DNA from: Bacteroidota bacterium
GTDB taxonomy: Bacteria; Bacteroidota; Bacteroidia; Bacteroidales; JAGONC01
Direction of reading: 5' to 3'
Assembly: GCA_022711405.1 (NCBI GenBank)
Contig: JAKLFC010000008.1
Coordinates: 97,658 to 161,657, forward strand
DNA length: 64,000 nucleotides
Each line of letters begins with the position of its first letter. Position 1 is the first letter of the stretch. Positions 24,649 to 34,433 of this stretch are shown piece by piece. A program made the translations under genes and the position numbers. The notes under the pieces are model-generated. The model was not told the origin of the DNA and did no database searches. It was given only the letters and a program-made list of their open reading frames with translations.

Positions 24649-26376
24649 CTACAATTCCAGACCACTGCTGATAAGCCCCTGGATTGCAGGATTTTTCGCC
24701 TTAAGGATTTCCAGCTGGGAATGGATAGTATTGGAAAGTTCTTTTAAGGATGTTTGACCCTTACTGATTTCAAAGATCTCCAGTCCCAGCAACCAGTGAT
24801 CGGGATCCAGTGACAGCATTTCATCCCATATCCTGGGTAACATGCCAAACCCTTTTCCCGATTCCCTGATATCCCTTACCCTTTGATAAAGTGCATGGAT
24901 TTTCCCTGCCTCTTCTGTATGAACGATCTTATGCGTCTTTTCCGCCGGCACGTGGTATGTTAATCCAAACGCATCCGGATCAGCAGGTCCCGAAAAGGCG
25001 GAGATGATCTTTTCTCCGACCGCCATATCATACTTCCCCCATGAAGGTTCGAAAAGGACCTGGTCCTGATAGGTCACCCTGCCATCCGTGAATGTCATCA
25101 GAATGTTCTTTCCGCTTTTGGCCAGGATATGCTCCAGTTTTCCATGCACCGTTAAACCGGATTCGAATTCCAGGGTACAGATTTGACCGGGCATGATCCC
25201 GGCATGCTCCAGATCACTTGCATCCATGGTTTCCAGAGGCTTGCTGGCCGATTTCAGTTTACCGGCCGGGGAGCCGAATCCTGTGCTGTGGTACGATTTA
25301 CCATGTCCTTCCAGCTGTTTATCATTGAAATTCAGACTGGTAGGTCCTGTGGTTCGGATATAGACCGGTTCATCCCTGTCGGAAATCACATCATCGAAGG
25401 TACCCGAGACCTGCAGCCCTGAGCTGTAGACGCATGTGGCGGTGTTTTTTGATTCGATGGCTTGCTGAACGGCGAACAATCCCCCTTTTCTCAGCGCCAT
25501 CCGGCCGGCGAACTGGTTCAGCACTGTGACCAGGTGGTCGAAATCCGGAGTAACGAACAGCTGGGGTTGCATGGTGGTGATGTCGAAATTGACATCCGCC
25601 GCTGCGATGGAGTAGGGGATCTTTTTGACATGGTCCTGCAGGCAGTGCTGGCTCTCGCCAATGGATGACAGCAGTCCGGCCCCGTAGATCTTTGGCCGTT
25701 TCAGGTCACCTATCAGCCCGTACTCTACGGTCCACCAGTGCAGGTTACGGATCCGGGCCATTTCGGAAGGTGCGCCCAGGTTTTGCTCAATGTCAGCCAG
25801 AGCCTTCTCTGCCACTTCGATATCAGCTTTGGGTGTATATGGATCAGCCTTCAGGATCGAAAGGTGTCTGACAGCTTCATAAAGCTCATAATCCCTGGCG
25901 GATGAGAATGCTTTGCTGCCGGTCTCACCGAACATGCGAAGGTACTCGGCGTACTGGTCATCCGCTATGATCGGGGCATGCCCTGCCGCTTCGTGGATGA
26001 TGTCGGGCGATGGCGTGTAGTTGATCTGGTCGACCGGACGGATATCGGCTGCGATCACCAGCACCTTGTACGCCTGGAATTCCATGAAGGCAGAGGGAGG
26101 GATGAATCCGTCCACCGCCACGGCAGCCCAGCCGATCTCCTTCAGGATTCGGTTCATGCCATACATGTGAGGGATATGCTCAATGCTGATGCCGGTGCGG
26201 CGCAGTCCGTCGAAGTAGGAGCCATGAGCCACCTGGCTGAGGTACCGGACGTTGCGGCGCATCACATATCGCCACACGGCATGATCCTGTGCAGTGTATT
26301 CGTTATAGGGCTGCTCGATCACCAGGTCCATCAGGTGACGCGGGAGCCGGTCAAGGATTTCGTTGGATTCGTACAT
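24649..26376 (-). CDS. Aromatic amino acid hydroxylase (phenylalanine 4-monooxygenase-like), long form
   Basis: 575 residues. Residues 1-290 contain a pterin-dependent aromatic amino acid hydroxylase core: iron ligands H128 and H133 in SPDIIHEAAGHAP, and the glutamate ligand E218 in HWWTVEYGLIG, all in the expected spacing. Typical bacterial phenylalanine hydroxylases are about 260-300 residues without an extension; this protein adds about 285 C-terminal residues (including LNFNDKQLEGHGKSYHSTGFG) that I do not recognise. It probably hydroxylates phenylalanine, but tyrosine or tryptophan cannot be excluded. No pterin-recycling gene is adjacent. Confidence 0.85.
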   Translation of the reverse strand: MYESNEILDRLPRHLMDLVIEQPYNEYTAQDHAVWRYVMRRNVRYLSQVAHGSYFDGLRRTGISIEHIPHMYGMNRILKEIGWAAVAVDGFIPPSAFMEFQAYKVLVIAADIRPVDQINYTPSPDIIHEAAGHAPIIADDQYAEYLRMFGETGSKAFSSARDYELYEAVRHLSILKADPYTPKADIEVAEKALADIEQNLGAPSEMARIRNLHWWTVEYGLIGDLKRPKIYGAGLLSSIGESQHCLQDHVKKIPYSIAAADVNFDITTMQPQLFVTPDFDHLVTVLNQFAGRMALRKGGLFAVQQAIESKNTATCVYSSGLQVSGTFDDVISDRDEPVYIRTTGPTSLNFNDKQLEGHGKSYHSTGFGSPAGKLKSASKPLETMDASDLEHAGIMPGQICTLEFESGLTVHGKLEHILAKSGKNILMTFTDGRVTYQDQVLFEPSWGKYDMAVGEKIISAFSGPADPDAFGLTYHVPAEKTHKIVHTEEAGKIHALYQRVRDIRESGKGFGMLPRIWDEMLSLDPDHWLLGLEIFEISKGQTSLKELSNTIHSQLEILKAKNPAIQGLISSGLEL

Positions 26377-26397
26377 AAGGTTTCAAGTTGACCCCAC

Positions 26398-26431
26398 CCC
26401 CAACCCCTCCCCAGATGGGGAGGGGTTGGGG
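26398..26431. repeat. GC-rich palindromic repeat, intergenic copy
   Basis: Perfect 15-bp arms, CCCCAACCCCTCCCC (26398-26412) and its complement (26417-26431), around AGAT, with a further GAGGGG after. Two diverged copies lie inside selB at 31579-31623 and 31649-31689. It sits 22 bp upstream of the hydroxylase start. Confidence 0.9.
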
Positions 26432-26596
26432 AGGGGTAATGTTTATGCATAAACAACGAAACCATACCATTGTTCATTGCTTTCGTGCTGGGGTCAAAAA
26501 AGCGGTCGAAAATGATACTTTACAAAATCTTTATGCGATCACCGGAAAGTTTGACTTTTCCTTTATAACACCAGGATTACATTTGCTGCCGGTAAG

Positions 26597-28645
26597 ATGA
26601 CCCTTATGAACGACACGACTGCCATATCGGCAAAAATCAAGAACACTCTGATCGGTAAAGCGCGTGATATATCGGATAAGTCAATATTTCGGCATATTTC
26701 CCTGATCACTTTTTTTGCCTGGGTGGGATTGGGATCGGATCCGCTGTCTTCGTCCTGTTACGGACCTGAGGAGATCATGCGAAACCTGGCCGGTCACCAG
26801 AACCTTTCCATCTTTGCAGCAACACTCACGGTGATCACGATTTTTGTGATCAGTACGAGTTACCGGCAGATCATCCGGCTTTTTCCGCATGGCGGAGGCG
26901 GATACATTGTGGCCAGCAAGCTGATATCCCCAACTGCCGGAATGATCTCCGGCAGTGCATTGCTGATCGATTATGTTCTTACCATCACCTTATCGGTATC
27001 CAGCGGTTCGGACGCCATTTTCAGTTTTTTGCCGGAAACATGGCACATTGTAAAGCTTCCCTTTGCATTTTTTATCCTTTCGGTATTGATCGTCCTTAAC
27101 CTGAGGGGAGTAAAGGAATCAGTGCAGACACTGACCCCCGTTTTCATTCTGTTCGTACTGACGCATGTCCTGCTGATCGGTTATAGTATTATGACTCATA
27201 TGTCGCAAGCCCCGGCCATCATCGGGAAGACAGCTGTTGAAACCTCCCGGACAGTTTCTGAACTCGGGATACTGGGAACCCTATTCCTGATCCTGAGGGC
27301 TTACAGTATGGGAGCAGGAACCTACACGGGCATTGAAGCCGTCAGTAACGGCATTCCTAACCTGCGGGAACCGAAGACTCACACCGCGCAGAAAACCATG
27401 ATGCTGATGTCGGTATCCCTGGCCATTGCCGCCTTTGGACTCATCATTTCGTACTACCTTTTTGATCTCCGGTTTGAGCATGGAAAAACATTGAATGCTA
27501 TACTGGTTCAACAGGCTACCTCCGGGTGGAATCCCTTTGTCGGAAAATCATTTGTTTACCTGACGCTGATATCCGAGGCGGCATTGCTGTTCGTCGCAGC
27601 CCAGACGGGATTCCTCGACGGCCCCAGGGTAATGGCCAACATGGCCACCGACCACTGGATCCCAAAAAGATTCATGCACCTGAGCGACCGACTGGTATCC
27701 CAGAACGGTATCCTGATCATGGGCGGAGCAGCTTTTGTGTTGTTGTTCGTTTCCAGGGGGTCTGTCGCCTGGCTGGTCATCCTTTACAGCATCAACGTAT
27801 TTATCACGTTTACCCTTTCCCAGTTCGGAATGGTCAGGCACTGGATACAGGTAAGGAAAGAGGAACGGAAATGGCTGAGGAAAATGCTGGTGAATGGGAT
27901 CGGACTTGTCATGACCAGCTTTATTCTGGTCACCGTAGTGATCCTTAAATTTGGTGAAGGAGGATGGATTACACTCTTAATCACAGGAATTATTTCCTTA
28001 TTTGCAGTTACCATCAAGCGGCACTACAATAAAACACGGAAGGAGATCATCCTCGTGCAAAGGATCATCAAAAAAGTGCTGCCCGGTATCATTACTAAAA
28101 TGAAAAGCAGCATTGCATTTCACTCCCGTCCAGGAAACAGGGGCAATAAACCCTTGCATACTGCCGTTTTCCTGGTCAATGGATACAATGGCCTTGGATT
28201 ATATTCCTTCTACCGGCTTATCGAATTATTTGATTCAACTTACTCCAACATCACCTTTCTAAGCGTTGGTATTGTGGATTCGCAGTGCTTCACTGATCAT
28301 AACCATTACGAACGGATCAGGGGTAGTATTGTGACCGACCTGCAGAAATATAAGTATATTGCCGAACAGGTGGGCCTCAGGGCAGATAGCTTCTATAGCC
28401 TGGGGACCGATGTGGTGGAGGAGGTCGATCATCTTGTTCCTGAGATCATTGCCAAGTACCCGGATGCTGTATTCTTTGGAGGCCAGTTCATTTTTCAGGG
28501 AAATCCCCGGTTTGTACGATTGCTGCATAATTACACCATTTTTGCCATCCAGAGGAAACTGTTCCTTCATGGAATCACTACCATTGTGTTACCGATCCCT
28601 CTGGACCAGTCAGAAATCATCCATCTGGCTTCAACGAATTCCTGA
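26597..28645 (+). CDS. KimA-like potassium transporter (APC superfamily)
   Basis: 682 residues with about 12 predicted membrane segments in residues 35-480 and a C-terminal cytoplasmic domain of about 200 residues. Segments such as GLGSDPLSSSCYGPEEI, SYRQIIRLFPHGGGGYIVAS, SGSALLIDYVLTITLSVSSG and VLNLRGVKES follow the pattern of Bacillus KimA (YdaO), a high-affinity K+/H+ symporter, more than that of amino acid permeases. Family memory only, no alignment was run; a generic amino acid permease remains possible. A KdpD/KdpE-like pair downstream supports a potassium role. Start is ATG 26597, with another ATG three codons later. Confidence 0.75.
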   Translation: MTLMNDTTAISAKIKNTLIGKARDISDKSIFRHISLITFFAWVGLGSDPLSSSCYGPEEIMRNLAGHQNLSIFAATLTVITIFVISTSYRQIIRLFPHGGGGYIVASKLISPTAGMISGSALLIDYVLTITLSVSSGSDAIFSFLPETWHIVKLPFAFFILSVLIVLNLRGVKESVQTLTPVFILFVLTHVLLIGYSIMTHMSQAPAIIGKTAVETSRTVSELGILGTLFLILRAYSMGAGTYTGIEAVSNGIPNLREPKTHTAQKTMMLMSVSLAIAAFGLIISYYLFDLRFEHGKTLNAILVQQATSGWNPFVGKSFVYLTLISEAALLFVAAQTGFLDGPRVMANMATDHWIPKRFMHLSDRLVSQNGILIMGGAAFVLLFVSRGSVAWLVILYSINVFITFTLSQFGMVRHWIQVRKEERKWLRKMLVNGIGLVMTSFILVTVVILKFGEGGWITLLITGIISLFAVTIKRHYNKTRKEIILVQRIIKKVLPGIITKMKSSIAFHSRPGNRGNKPLHTAVFLVNGYNGLGLYSFYRLIELFDSTYSNITFLSVGIVDSQCFTDHNHYERIRGSIVTDLQKYKYIAEQVGLRADSFYSLGTDVVEEVDHLVPEIIAKYPDAVFFGGQFIFQGNPRFVRLLHNYTIFAIQRKLFLHGITTIVLPIPLDQSEIIHLASTNS

Positions 28646-28659
28646 ACGATCATTGAACA

Positions 28660-28869
28660 ATGCTGACCATGGAAAAACTTATCGAGGATCTGATCATCCG
28701 TCTGACGGAAAGCAAATCAGAGGTGCTGAAAAAATTTGAGAATGAATCCTCTGTGATAAACGAAAAGATGACATTGATTTTAGCTGGTAAGCTTGCTGCA
28801 TATGATCAATGTATCCTAGAACTGAAGAGGATTCTGAAATACTTTCATGAGTGCGCACTGAAGCATTGA
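28660..28869 (+). CDS. Small helical protein of unknown function
   Basis: 69 residues beginning MLTMEKLIEDLIIRL, predicted almost entirely helical with many Glu/Lys residues and no membrane segment or signal. It starts 14 bp after the KimA-like gene and ends before the promoter of the sensor kinase, so it is probably co-transcribed with the transporter. A role as a small modulator is conceivable, but nothing in the sequence proves it. The likely start may be the internal ATG (MEKLIED) at 28669. Confidence 0.55.
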   Translation: MLTMEKLIEDLIIRLTESKSEVLKKFENESSVINEKMTLILAGKLAAYDQCILELKRILKYFHECALKH

Positions 28870-28907
28870 CTCCGTACCCATGATTCCAAAATTCATCCTT
28901 TTTATTG

Positions 28908-28915
28908 TACCTTTG
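28908..28915 (+). promoter_or_regulatory. Candidate -7 element for the KdpD-like kinase operon
   Basis: TACCTTTG followed by GC matches TAnnTTTG well and lies 47 bp upstream of the kinase ATG, separating it from the transporter unit. No clear -33 TTG was found at about 20 bp upstream. Confidence 0.45.
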
Positions 28916-28962
28916 GCGGAATGCATGGAGTTCCTGATTGGCCAGGTGCTAATCCCTGAAAA

Positions 28963-30045
28963 ATGATCAGATCAACTGACTATACAGGCAGGAAAAGCTC
29001 AATTCAATACCTGATAAGTATTTCTGTCACCCTTGTAGTTGCACTGATTTGCTTTTTCATTTCGGATGTGATTGGATATCGTGCTGTGGCACTTGTACTT
29101 CTGTTTAATGTCTCGTTGCTGGCCATCGTATTCAGTCTATATCCGGTTTTGATATCAGCTGTGCTCAGTGCCATGATATGGGATTTTTTCTTCATCCCGC
29201 CTCATTACACCTTTCATGTCAATACTACGGAAGATGTACTGATGCTCGCCATGTTTCTTACGATTGCCCTGTTGAACGGAATTCTCACATCCCGGATCCG
29301 GCATTTTGAAAGGCAGGTTCGACAAAGAGAGCAGAGGCTCCAGGCCCTGAAGCTGTACAATGCCCTTTTCAATTCAATTTCTCATGAACTTCGGACCCCC
29401 CTGACTACAATTATGGGTGCGGCTGAAACCCTGATTGGCCGGCATAAAAAAATCCAGGACGCCGACAGGATGTTCCTGCAGGATGAGATCCTTCTTGCCT
29501 CCACACGGCTTAACCGATTGGTAGACAATTTGTTGAACATGTCTCGTCTGGAGTCAGGGATGCTCCGGCCAAAGCTCGACTGGTGTGATGTAAATGAGCT
29601 GATCCATACTGTGGTGAACAGGTTAAGGCCAGAAATAGAACAGTTTCCCGTTTCTATCCTGGTACCTGAAAATATTCCGATGGTCAAAATGGACTTTGGT
29701 TTAATGGAACAGACCCTTTTCAATATAATACACAACATCACGGTACATACCCCACCGGGAACTTCGTTCAGCATCAGTGCGTCGATTGAAGTGAATGAAC
29801 TGATATTTCTGATATCCGATGACGGTCCCGGATTTGAAAAGCAAAGTGTGGATAAGGCTTTTGATAAATTCACCCGTCGAAGTGATTCTGGGAAAAGTGG
29901 CCTGGGACTGGGCCTATCCATTAGCAGAGGATTCATCCAGGCTCACAACGGTACCATCACGGTTGTTAACCACGATCCTCACGGTGCACTTTTTACCATC
30001 CGAATCCCTGTTGAAATTATCCGTATAGAACCGGAAAATGAATGA
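28963..30045 (+). CDS. Sensor histidine kinase, KdpD C-terminal type (DUF4118)
   Basis: 360 residues. Four closely spaced membrane segments occupy about residues 15-105 (SISVTLVVALICFFI, AVALVLLFNVSLLAIVF and two more), the DUF4118 arrangement of KdpD. A short coiled linker leads to HisKA with phospho-acceptor H141 in NSISHELRTPLTTIMGA, then HATPase motifs (DNLLNMSRLESGML, DDGPGFE, GLGLGLSI). The large N-terminal KdpD and universal-stress domains of classic KdpD (about 890 residues) are absent. Its stop overlaps the response regulator start by 8 bp. It probably senses potassium or osmotic state. Confidence 0.88.
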   Translation: MIRSTDYTGRKSSIQYLISISVTLVVALICFFISDVIGYRAVALVLLFNVSLLAIVFSLYPVLISAVLSAMIWDFFFIPPHYTFHVNTTEDVLMLAMFLTIALLNGILTSRIRHFERQVRQREQRLQALKLYNALFNSISHELRTPLTTIMGAAETLIGRHKKIQDADRMFLQDEILLASTRLNRLVDNLLNMSRLESGMLRPKLDWCDVNELIHTVVNRLRPEIEQFPVSILVPENIPMVKMDFGLMEQTLFNIIHNITVHTPPGTSFSISASIEVNELIFLISDDGPGFEKQSVDKAFDKFTRRSDSGKSGLGLGLSISRGFIQAHNGTITVVNHDPHGALFTIRIPVEIIRIEPENE

Positions 30046-30727
30046 ACACCCTACCATACTGGTGATTGATGATGAAGCGCAGATCATAAGATTACTGGAA
30101 ATAACCTTACGTTCAGCAGATTATCGGGTCAGCGAGGCAAGTACTGGCCGGGATGGCATGATGCAGGCTGCCATGCATCCGCCTGACCTGATCCTTCTGG
30201 ACCTGGGCCTGCCCGATGAGGATGGCCAGAATATCCTTGTCAAACTGAGGGAATGGTTTCTTTCTCCAATCATCATATTATCGGTTCGTGATTCAGAGGA
30301 TGAGATCATCAGGGCATTGGATAATGGCGCCAATGACTATCTCGTTAAACCCTTCCGCACCGGTGAGTTGTTAGCAAGAATCCGGACAGTCCTTCGTAAT
30401 AATAATAAATCAGAAAATAAAACGATCATCAGCAGCAAAGACCTCTCTATCGATCTGGCCAATCGCATGGTAAAAAAAGGAAACGTCATCATCAAACTGA
30501 CTTCCACTGAATATTCACTTCTGGCACTTCTGGCCAAAAATGAAAACAGGGTGCTGACCCATCAGTTCATCCTAATGAAGATATGGGGGCCCGGTTATGT
30601 GGAGCAGTCGCAGTACCTTCGTGTTTTTATCGCTCAGCTGCGCAAAAAGATCGAAGATAATCCGAATCATCCGGTCATCATCGTCACCGAACCGGTCATA
30701 GGGTACAGGTTCATGGGGGATGACTAA
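30038..30727 (+). CDS. KdpE-like response regulator (OmpR family)
   Basis: 229 residues. Receiver domain 1-120 with acidic pocket VIDDE (near residue 11), phospho-acceptor D55 in LILLDLGLPDEDG and the lysine in YLVKPF. The C-terminal winged helix (residues 130-228) has LTSTEYSLLALLAKN and YLRVFIAQLRKKIE, matching KdpE. It overlaps the kinase gene by 8 bp. Its stop overlaps the convergent selB stop by 4 bp. No kdpFABC genes are in the window, so the nearest plausible target is the KimA-like transporter. Confidence 0.9.
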   Translation: MNEHPTILVIDDEAQIIRLLEITLRSADYRVSEASTGRDGMMQAAMHPPDLILLDLGLPDEDGQNILVKLREWFLSPIIILSVRDSEDEIIRALDNGANDYLVKPFRTGELLARIRTVLRNNNKSENKTIISSKDLSIDLANRMVKKGNVIIKLTSTEYSLLALLAKNENRVLTHQFILMKIWGPGYVEQSQYLRVFIAQLRKKIEDNPNHPVIIVTEPVIGYRFMGDD

Positions 30728-32835
30728 AGCTGCAACAGCATTTTCCCTTTCTCTGTGATCTTCAGGTAAAATGACTGCTTTATGATGGATCCTTCCTGAA
30801 TAAATATTCCGATCAGCACCTGCACGATCCTTTTTGTACCATCGATCAGCAAACGGAATTCTTTTTCATTGATGCCGGCTTCCCTGTCCTTCAATTCAGC
30901 CAGTAACAGGTTGCGGCAATGGTCAACCACAGTGCGGTGAAGATAATCGTCGTCATGGAAATATAGTATTCCTTCTTTCGCAAGGTAAACCAGCATCATC
31001 AGCAGCTTCTGCTTGCCGATGCCCCTGGCCTGGGCTGCCGTAACCAGCTGTTCCATCTCCGTGGCCACTGATCTCTGAGCGCCATGCTGTTCAATGGTCT
31101 TATCAAGCCAGTCAAGGGATTCCTGCATTTTTTTATCTATCGTCACCTGAAATCCTTCCAGCAGCCATGCACTGCCGCTTTTCCGGATGCTCCCTTCTTT
31201 CTGCATGGCATCCAGCAGTGCATCCAGGTATTGTTTCTGCACCGTGGAATGAAAGCTCAGCTTGCCGGCCAAACCTTTGGCATCCAATCCGGATTCCAGC
31301 AATGGATTGGCTTCATGCCATTGTCGCAGTACTGACAGTACCTTCTGCCGGATGCTCTCGTCCAGAGAGTTCATGATCAAAATCGTATTTGATCCGGGAT
31401 TATACACGTGGACTTCAGAACTCAGTAACTCGTTTATATGGTTCAGAACATCATCGGGTGACAAATTAAGCCTGGCTGCAATCGTTTCCGGAAAAAACGG
31501 ACCCGCTTCCTTCCTCATTTCTATTTTTATCCATCCCAGCCCAGGCTGCCTCCTGCCTCCCACCTCCTGCAGCCTGTACCCCAATTCCTGCCCCTCCCCA
31601 TCTGGGGAGGGATTGGGGAGGGGCCAATAGCCTCCTGCCTTATTTCCCACCCCCTGCCCCTCCCCAGTTGGGGAGGAGTTGGGGAGGGGCCTCCCACCTC
31701 CCGCTTCCCTCAGATCCTTCAAATACTCCACCAATTTTACAGACCGCTTTTTATGATGCAGGGGAGTGATATCCATCACCATGCCCCCGCCGATGGTGGT
31801 ATCGTTGGAGGAATTCCGGATGACGTAATGATCTCCGTTCATAAGAAAAGCGGGTTTGTCAAGATGGATCTGTACCAGAGCCGATCCTCCGGGCATCAGC
31901 TGGTCTTTGTCCAGCAGGTGTATCCTTGCCTTGCATTTCAGGGTTCCGGTAAGAAAGATTACCTGGGACCATATGCTCAAATTCTCTGCCTCACTGAAAA
32001 GGATCAGCGAGGCATCGGTCATAAGGGTAGATGGCAGTCGCTGGCCGGAGAGTACTACTCCCCGTTCGAAGTCCTCGGCACTGATGCCCGACAGGTTCAG
32101 GGCAGCACGATCACCGGCGCAGACTGCGCTGACGGATTTGCCGTGCCGCTGTATTTGTCTAACCTTCAGTTCTTTATCTACGCCAGGTAAAAGATAGAGT
32201 TCGTCACCCGTTTTCACAGAACCATTCATCACTGTCCCTGTGACTACATATCCCTGTCCTTTCATGTGGAAGAGACGGTCGATGTACATCCGGAAAACAG
32301 CACCCGCAGGTTTATCCGGAATCCCCGGGATCAGGGCGTCGATCTCATTTACCAGTACATCCAGACCGGTTCCGGTGACGGCGGAGACGGGTACTATGGG
32401 AGCATGTTCAAAAGGAGTCCCCTCCAGGAATTCCATTACTTCCAATCGTGCCAGTTCCAGTGTTTCGTCGTCGGCCAGGTCGGCTTTGGTTAGCGCTACC
32501 AAACCCGTTTGGATACCCAATGACCGTATGATGTTGAGGTGCTCAACGGTCTGGGGCATGACCCCGCTGTCGGCCGCAATGACAAGCATCACCAGGTCGA
32601 TGCCGTAAGCACCGGCCACCATGGTCCTGATAAAGTCTCTGTGTCCGGGTACATCCACAATGCCGATGTTTTCTCCGGAGGGCAGGTCAAGGTGGGCGAA
32701 ACCGAGGTTGATGGTGATACCCCGCTCTTTTTCCTCTTTATGGGTATCGCAGTCGATACCGGTAAGCGCTTTGATGAGCGCAGTTTTACCATGGTCCACA
32801 TGGCCTGCGGTCCCCAGGATCAGGTGCCGGCTCAT
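30724..32835 (-). CDS. selB: Selenocysteine-specific elongation factor SelB with repeat-derived insert
   Basis: 703 residues. The GTPase domain starts at once: [14 protein letters not shown] (G1, residues 9-22), [14 protein letters not shown] (G2), DVPGHRDF (G3), TKADLAD (G4). Domains II and III run to about residue 375 ([26 protein letters not shown]). The C-terminal winged helices (about residues 450-703) bind the SECIS hairpin. Between them, residues about 383-434 are low-complexity ([24 protein letters not shown]) and come from two palindromic repeat copies; the frame is intact. It overlaps the selA stop by 4 bp (ATGA), so translation is coupled. Confidence 0.95.
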   Translation of the reverse strand: MSRHLILGTAGHVDHGKTALIKALTGIDCDTHKEEKERGITINLGFAHLDLPSGENIGIVDVPGHRDFIRTMVAGAYGIDLVMLVIAADSGVMPQTVEHLNIIRSLGIQTGLVALTKADLADDETLELARLEVMEFLEGTPFEHAPIVPVSAVTGTGLDVLVNEIDALIPGIPDKPAGAVFRMYIDRLFHMKGQGYVVTGTVMNGSVKTGDELYLLPGVDKELKVRQIQRHGKSVSAVCAGDRAALNLSGISAEDFERGVVLSGQRLPSTLMTDASLILFSEAENLSIWSQVIFLTGTLKCKARIHLLDKDQLMPGGSALVQIHLDKPAFLMNGDHYVIRNSSNDTTIGGGMVMDITPLHHKKRSVKLVEYLKDLREAGGGRPLPNSSPTGEGQGVGNKAGGYWPLPNPSPDGEGQELGYRLQEVGGRRQPGLGWIKIEMRKEAGPFFPETIAARLNLSPDDVLNHINELLSSEVHVYNPGSNTILIMNSLDESIRQKVLSVLRQWHEANPLLESGLDAKGLAGKLSFHSTVQKQYLDALLDAMQKEGSIRKSGSAWLLEGFQVTIDKKMQESLDWLDKTIEQHGAQRSVATEMEQLVTAAQARGIGKQKLLMMLVYLAKEGILYFHDDDYLHRTVVDHCRNLLLAELKDREAGINEKEFRLLIDGTKRIVQVLIGIFIQEGSIIKQSFYLKITEKGKMLLQL
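31579..31689. repeat. Two copies of the GC-rich palindromic repeat inside selB
   Basis: Copy A at 31579-31623 and copy B at 31649-31689 contain the palindromic core CCCCTCCCCA....GGGGAGG followed by GATTGGGGAGGGG-type sequence, like the intergenic copy at 26398. Read on the selB strand they encode [12 protein letters not shown] and [12 protein letters not shown] and keep the frame open. Confidence 0.88.
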
Positions 32836-34247
32836 GACGAGAAGGGATGGATTACCTGATGAATGATACGGGCAACAAGAGGTATCTCATGATCCGGAAT
32901 GGTCAGCACATCAAACAGAACTTGCCCTCTCCGCAGGATGCCCATCACAGGAGTGTCGTGAAGCAGGAGTTTGCGATACACTTGTTCAGCAAAGGCTGCC
33001 CTTTCCCGGCTGGTCTTGAAGAAGCCCCTGATCATTACGGCATAACTGGGTATTTCAGCTTCTGGAAGGGAGCCACCGCCAGTCTGGGCACCATTTGGAA
33101 CAACTTCGGAGTCGATGTGGAGAACCTTCAGCTCCTGATGAAGCATGTCGGCTTTCTGCCGGATCTCCTCCGGCGTCTTATGGAGCATGGCAAAAACCGG
33201 ATTTGTCTGCATCAGGTGTTCATCATCCAGATACGACAGGCAGGCTGCCTCGAGAAGGGCCAGGGTGGTCTTTCCCACGCGCAGGGCCCGGGTCAGCGGA
33301 TCCTTCTTCAACCGCGAAACGAACTCAGTTTTGCCGGCAATGATCCCTGCCTGCGGGCCACCCAGCAACTTATCGCCGCTGAAACTTACCAGGCCGACAC
33401 CCCTGCCCAGAGTCTGCCTTACATCAGGTTCATCCTTTAAAATCCCGATACCAGTTTTACGGATTAAGCCTGAACCCAAATCGTAGACCACCGGCAGAGA
33501 ATGCTTTTTTCCTAATTCAACAAGTTCCTCCAACGTGGGCTGGTGGGTGAATCCTTTGATTACATAATTCGATCGGTGCACTTTCATCAGAAGAGCTGTG
33601 CCAGGCGTGATGGCATTTTCATAATCCTCCAGCCGCGTCTTGTTGGTGGTTCCCACCTCGACCATCCGGCACCCGGAGGTTTTCATCACATCCGGCATGC
33701 GGAACGAACCGCCGATCTCGATCAGTTCACCCCGCGAGATGATCACTTCTTTCCGGCGCGCCAGGGTATGAAGGATCAGAAGGACCGCCGCAGCATTGTT
33801 ATTGACCACCAGAACATCCTCTGCACCGGTCAGGTACCTCAGCAGCCTTGTCAGATGCGAATAACGTGAGCCCCTTTTTGCATTTGCAAGGTCGAATTCC
33901 AGGTTGGAGTATCCTGTAAGCACTTCCCGTACATCGTCCAGGATCGCTTCACCCAGCGGCGATCTGCCAATGTTGGTATGGATGATCACCCCTGTGGCAT
34001 TGATAACCTTCCTCAGGCTGTGACGGGTCAGTTCAATGATTTTCGTGCTGATATCCCGGATGATGCAGGCCATGTCCGGTGCAGCCACCCCTTCTCTGAG
34101 AGTACTCCTGAAATCCTCCAGGGTTGATTGTATCGCAAACACTACCAGATCACGGGAGTGTGACTCAAGCAGGAGCTTTATTTCCTCTGTACCGAGTAAA
34201 GTGTCGACACCCGGGAGGTCTTTGAATGATCCGGTATTCCTGTCCAT
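32832..34247 (-). CDS. selA: L-seryl-tRNA(Sec) selenium transferase SelA
   Basis: 471-residue PLP enzyme that converts seryl-tRNA(Sec) to selenocysteinyl-tRNA(Sec) with selenophosphate. Motifs include the N-terminal [17 protein letters not shown] near residue 83, NNNAAAVLL, and the PLP-lysine K293 in [13 protein letters not shown]. Length is close to the family norm of about 460. It begins 31 bp downstream of tRNA-Sec and overlaps selB by 4 bp. The selenophosphate synthetase gene selD is not in the window. Confidence 0.97.
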   Translation of the reverse strand: MDRNTGSFKDLPGVDTLLGTEEIKLLLESHSRDLVVFAIQSTLEDFRSTLREGVAAPDMACIIRDISTKIIELTRHSLRKVINATGVIIHTNIGRSPLGEAILDDVREVLTGYSNLEFDLANAKRGSRYSHLTRLLRYLTGAEDVLVVNNNAAAVLLILHTLARRKEVIISRGELIEIGGSFRMPDVMKTSGCRMVEVGTTNKTRLEDYENAITPGTALLMKVHRSNYVIKGFTHQPTLEELVELGKKHSLPVVYDLGSGLIRKTGIGILKDEPDVRQTLGRGVGLVSFSGDKLLGGPQAGIIAGKTEFVSRLKKDPLTRALRVGKTTLALLEAACLSYLDDEHLMQTNPVFAMLHKTPEEIRQKADMLHQELKVLHIDSEVVPNGAQTGGGSLPEAEIPSYAVMIRGFFKTSRERAAFAEQVYRKLLLHDTPVMGILRRGQVLFDVLTIPDHEIPLVARIIHQVIHPFSS

Positions 34248-34278
34248 CTTACTGAACGTTGCGGATGACGGTGGTGAC

Positions 34279-34373
34279 TGGCAGAGAGGGCAGGGATCGA
34301 ACCTGCCACAGCCGGTTTTATCCGCCTGTCATTGGTTTTGAAGACCAACTGGAACACCAGTCCCGACCTCTCT
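34279..34373 (-). tRNA. selC: tRNA-Sec (anticodon UCA)
   Basis: 95 nt including a genomically encoded CCA. The anticodon stem TTGGT/ACCAA closes the loop CTTCAAA, with anticodon TCA at 34341-34339. The D arm GGGAC/GTTCC has a TGGT tetraloop, as in other selenocysteine tRNAs. A long variable arm (CAGGCGG against CCGGCTG, with one G-G mismatch) follows, and the T arm is GCAGG, TTCGATC, CCTGC. The discriminator is G. I count 7 acceptor pairs (AGAGAGG/CCTCTCT) rather than the usual 8. It lies between the selenoprotein gene and selA, probably in one transcript. Confidence 0.95.
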
Positions 34374-34433
34374 ACAAAAGTTGAATGGCTACGCCATGAT
34401 TACGTAACAAAAGTAAAGAATTATCATGAGGTT

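Noticed and set aside
30724..32835. selB as a pseudogene because of low-complexity insert
   Set aside because: The frame is open through both repeat copies and all GTPase and C-terminal motifs are intact.
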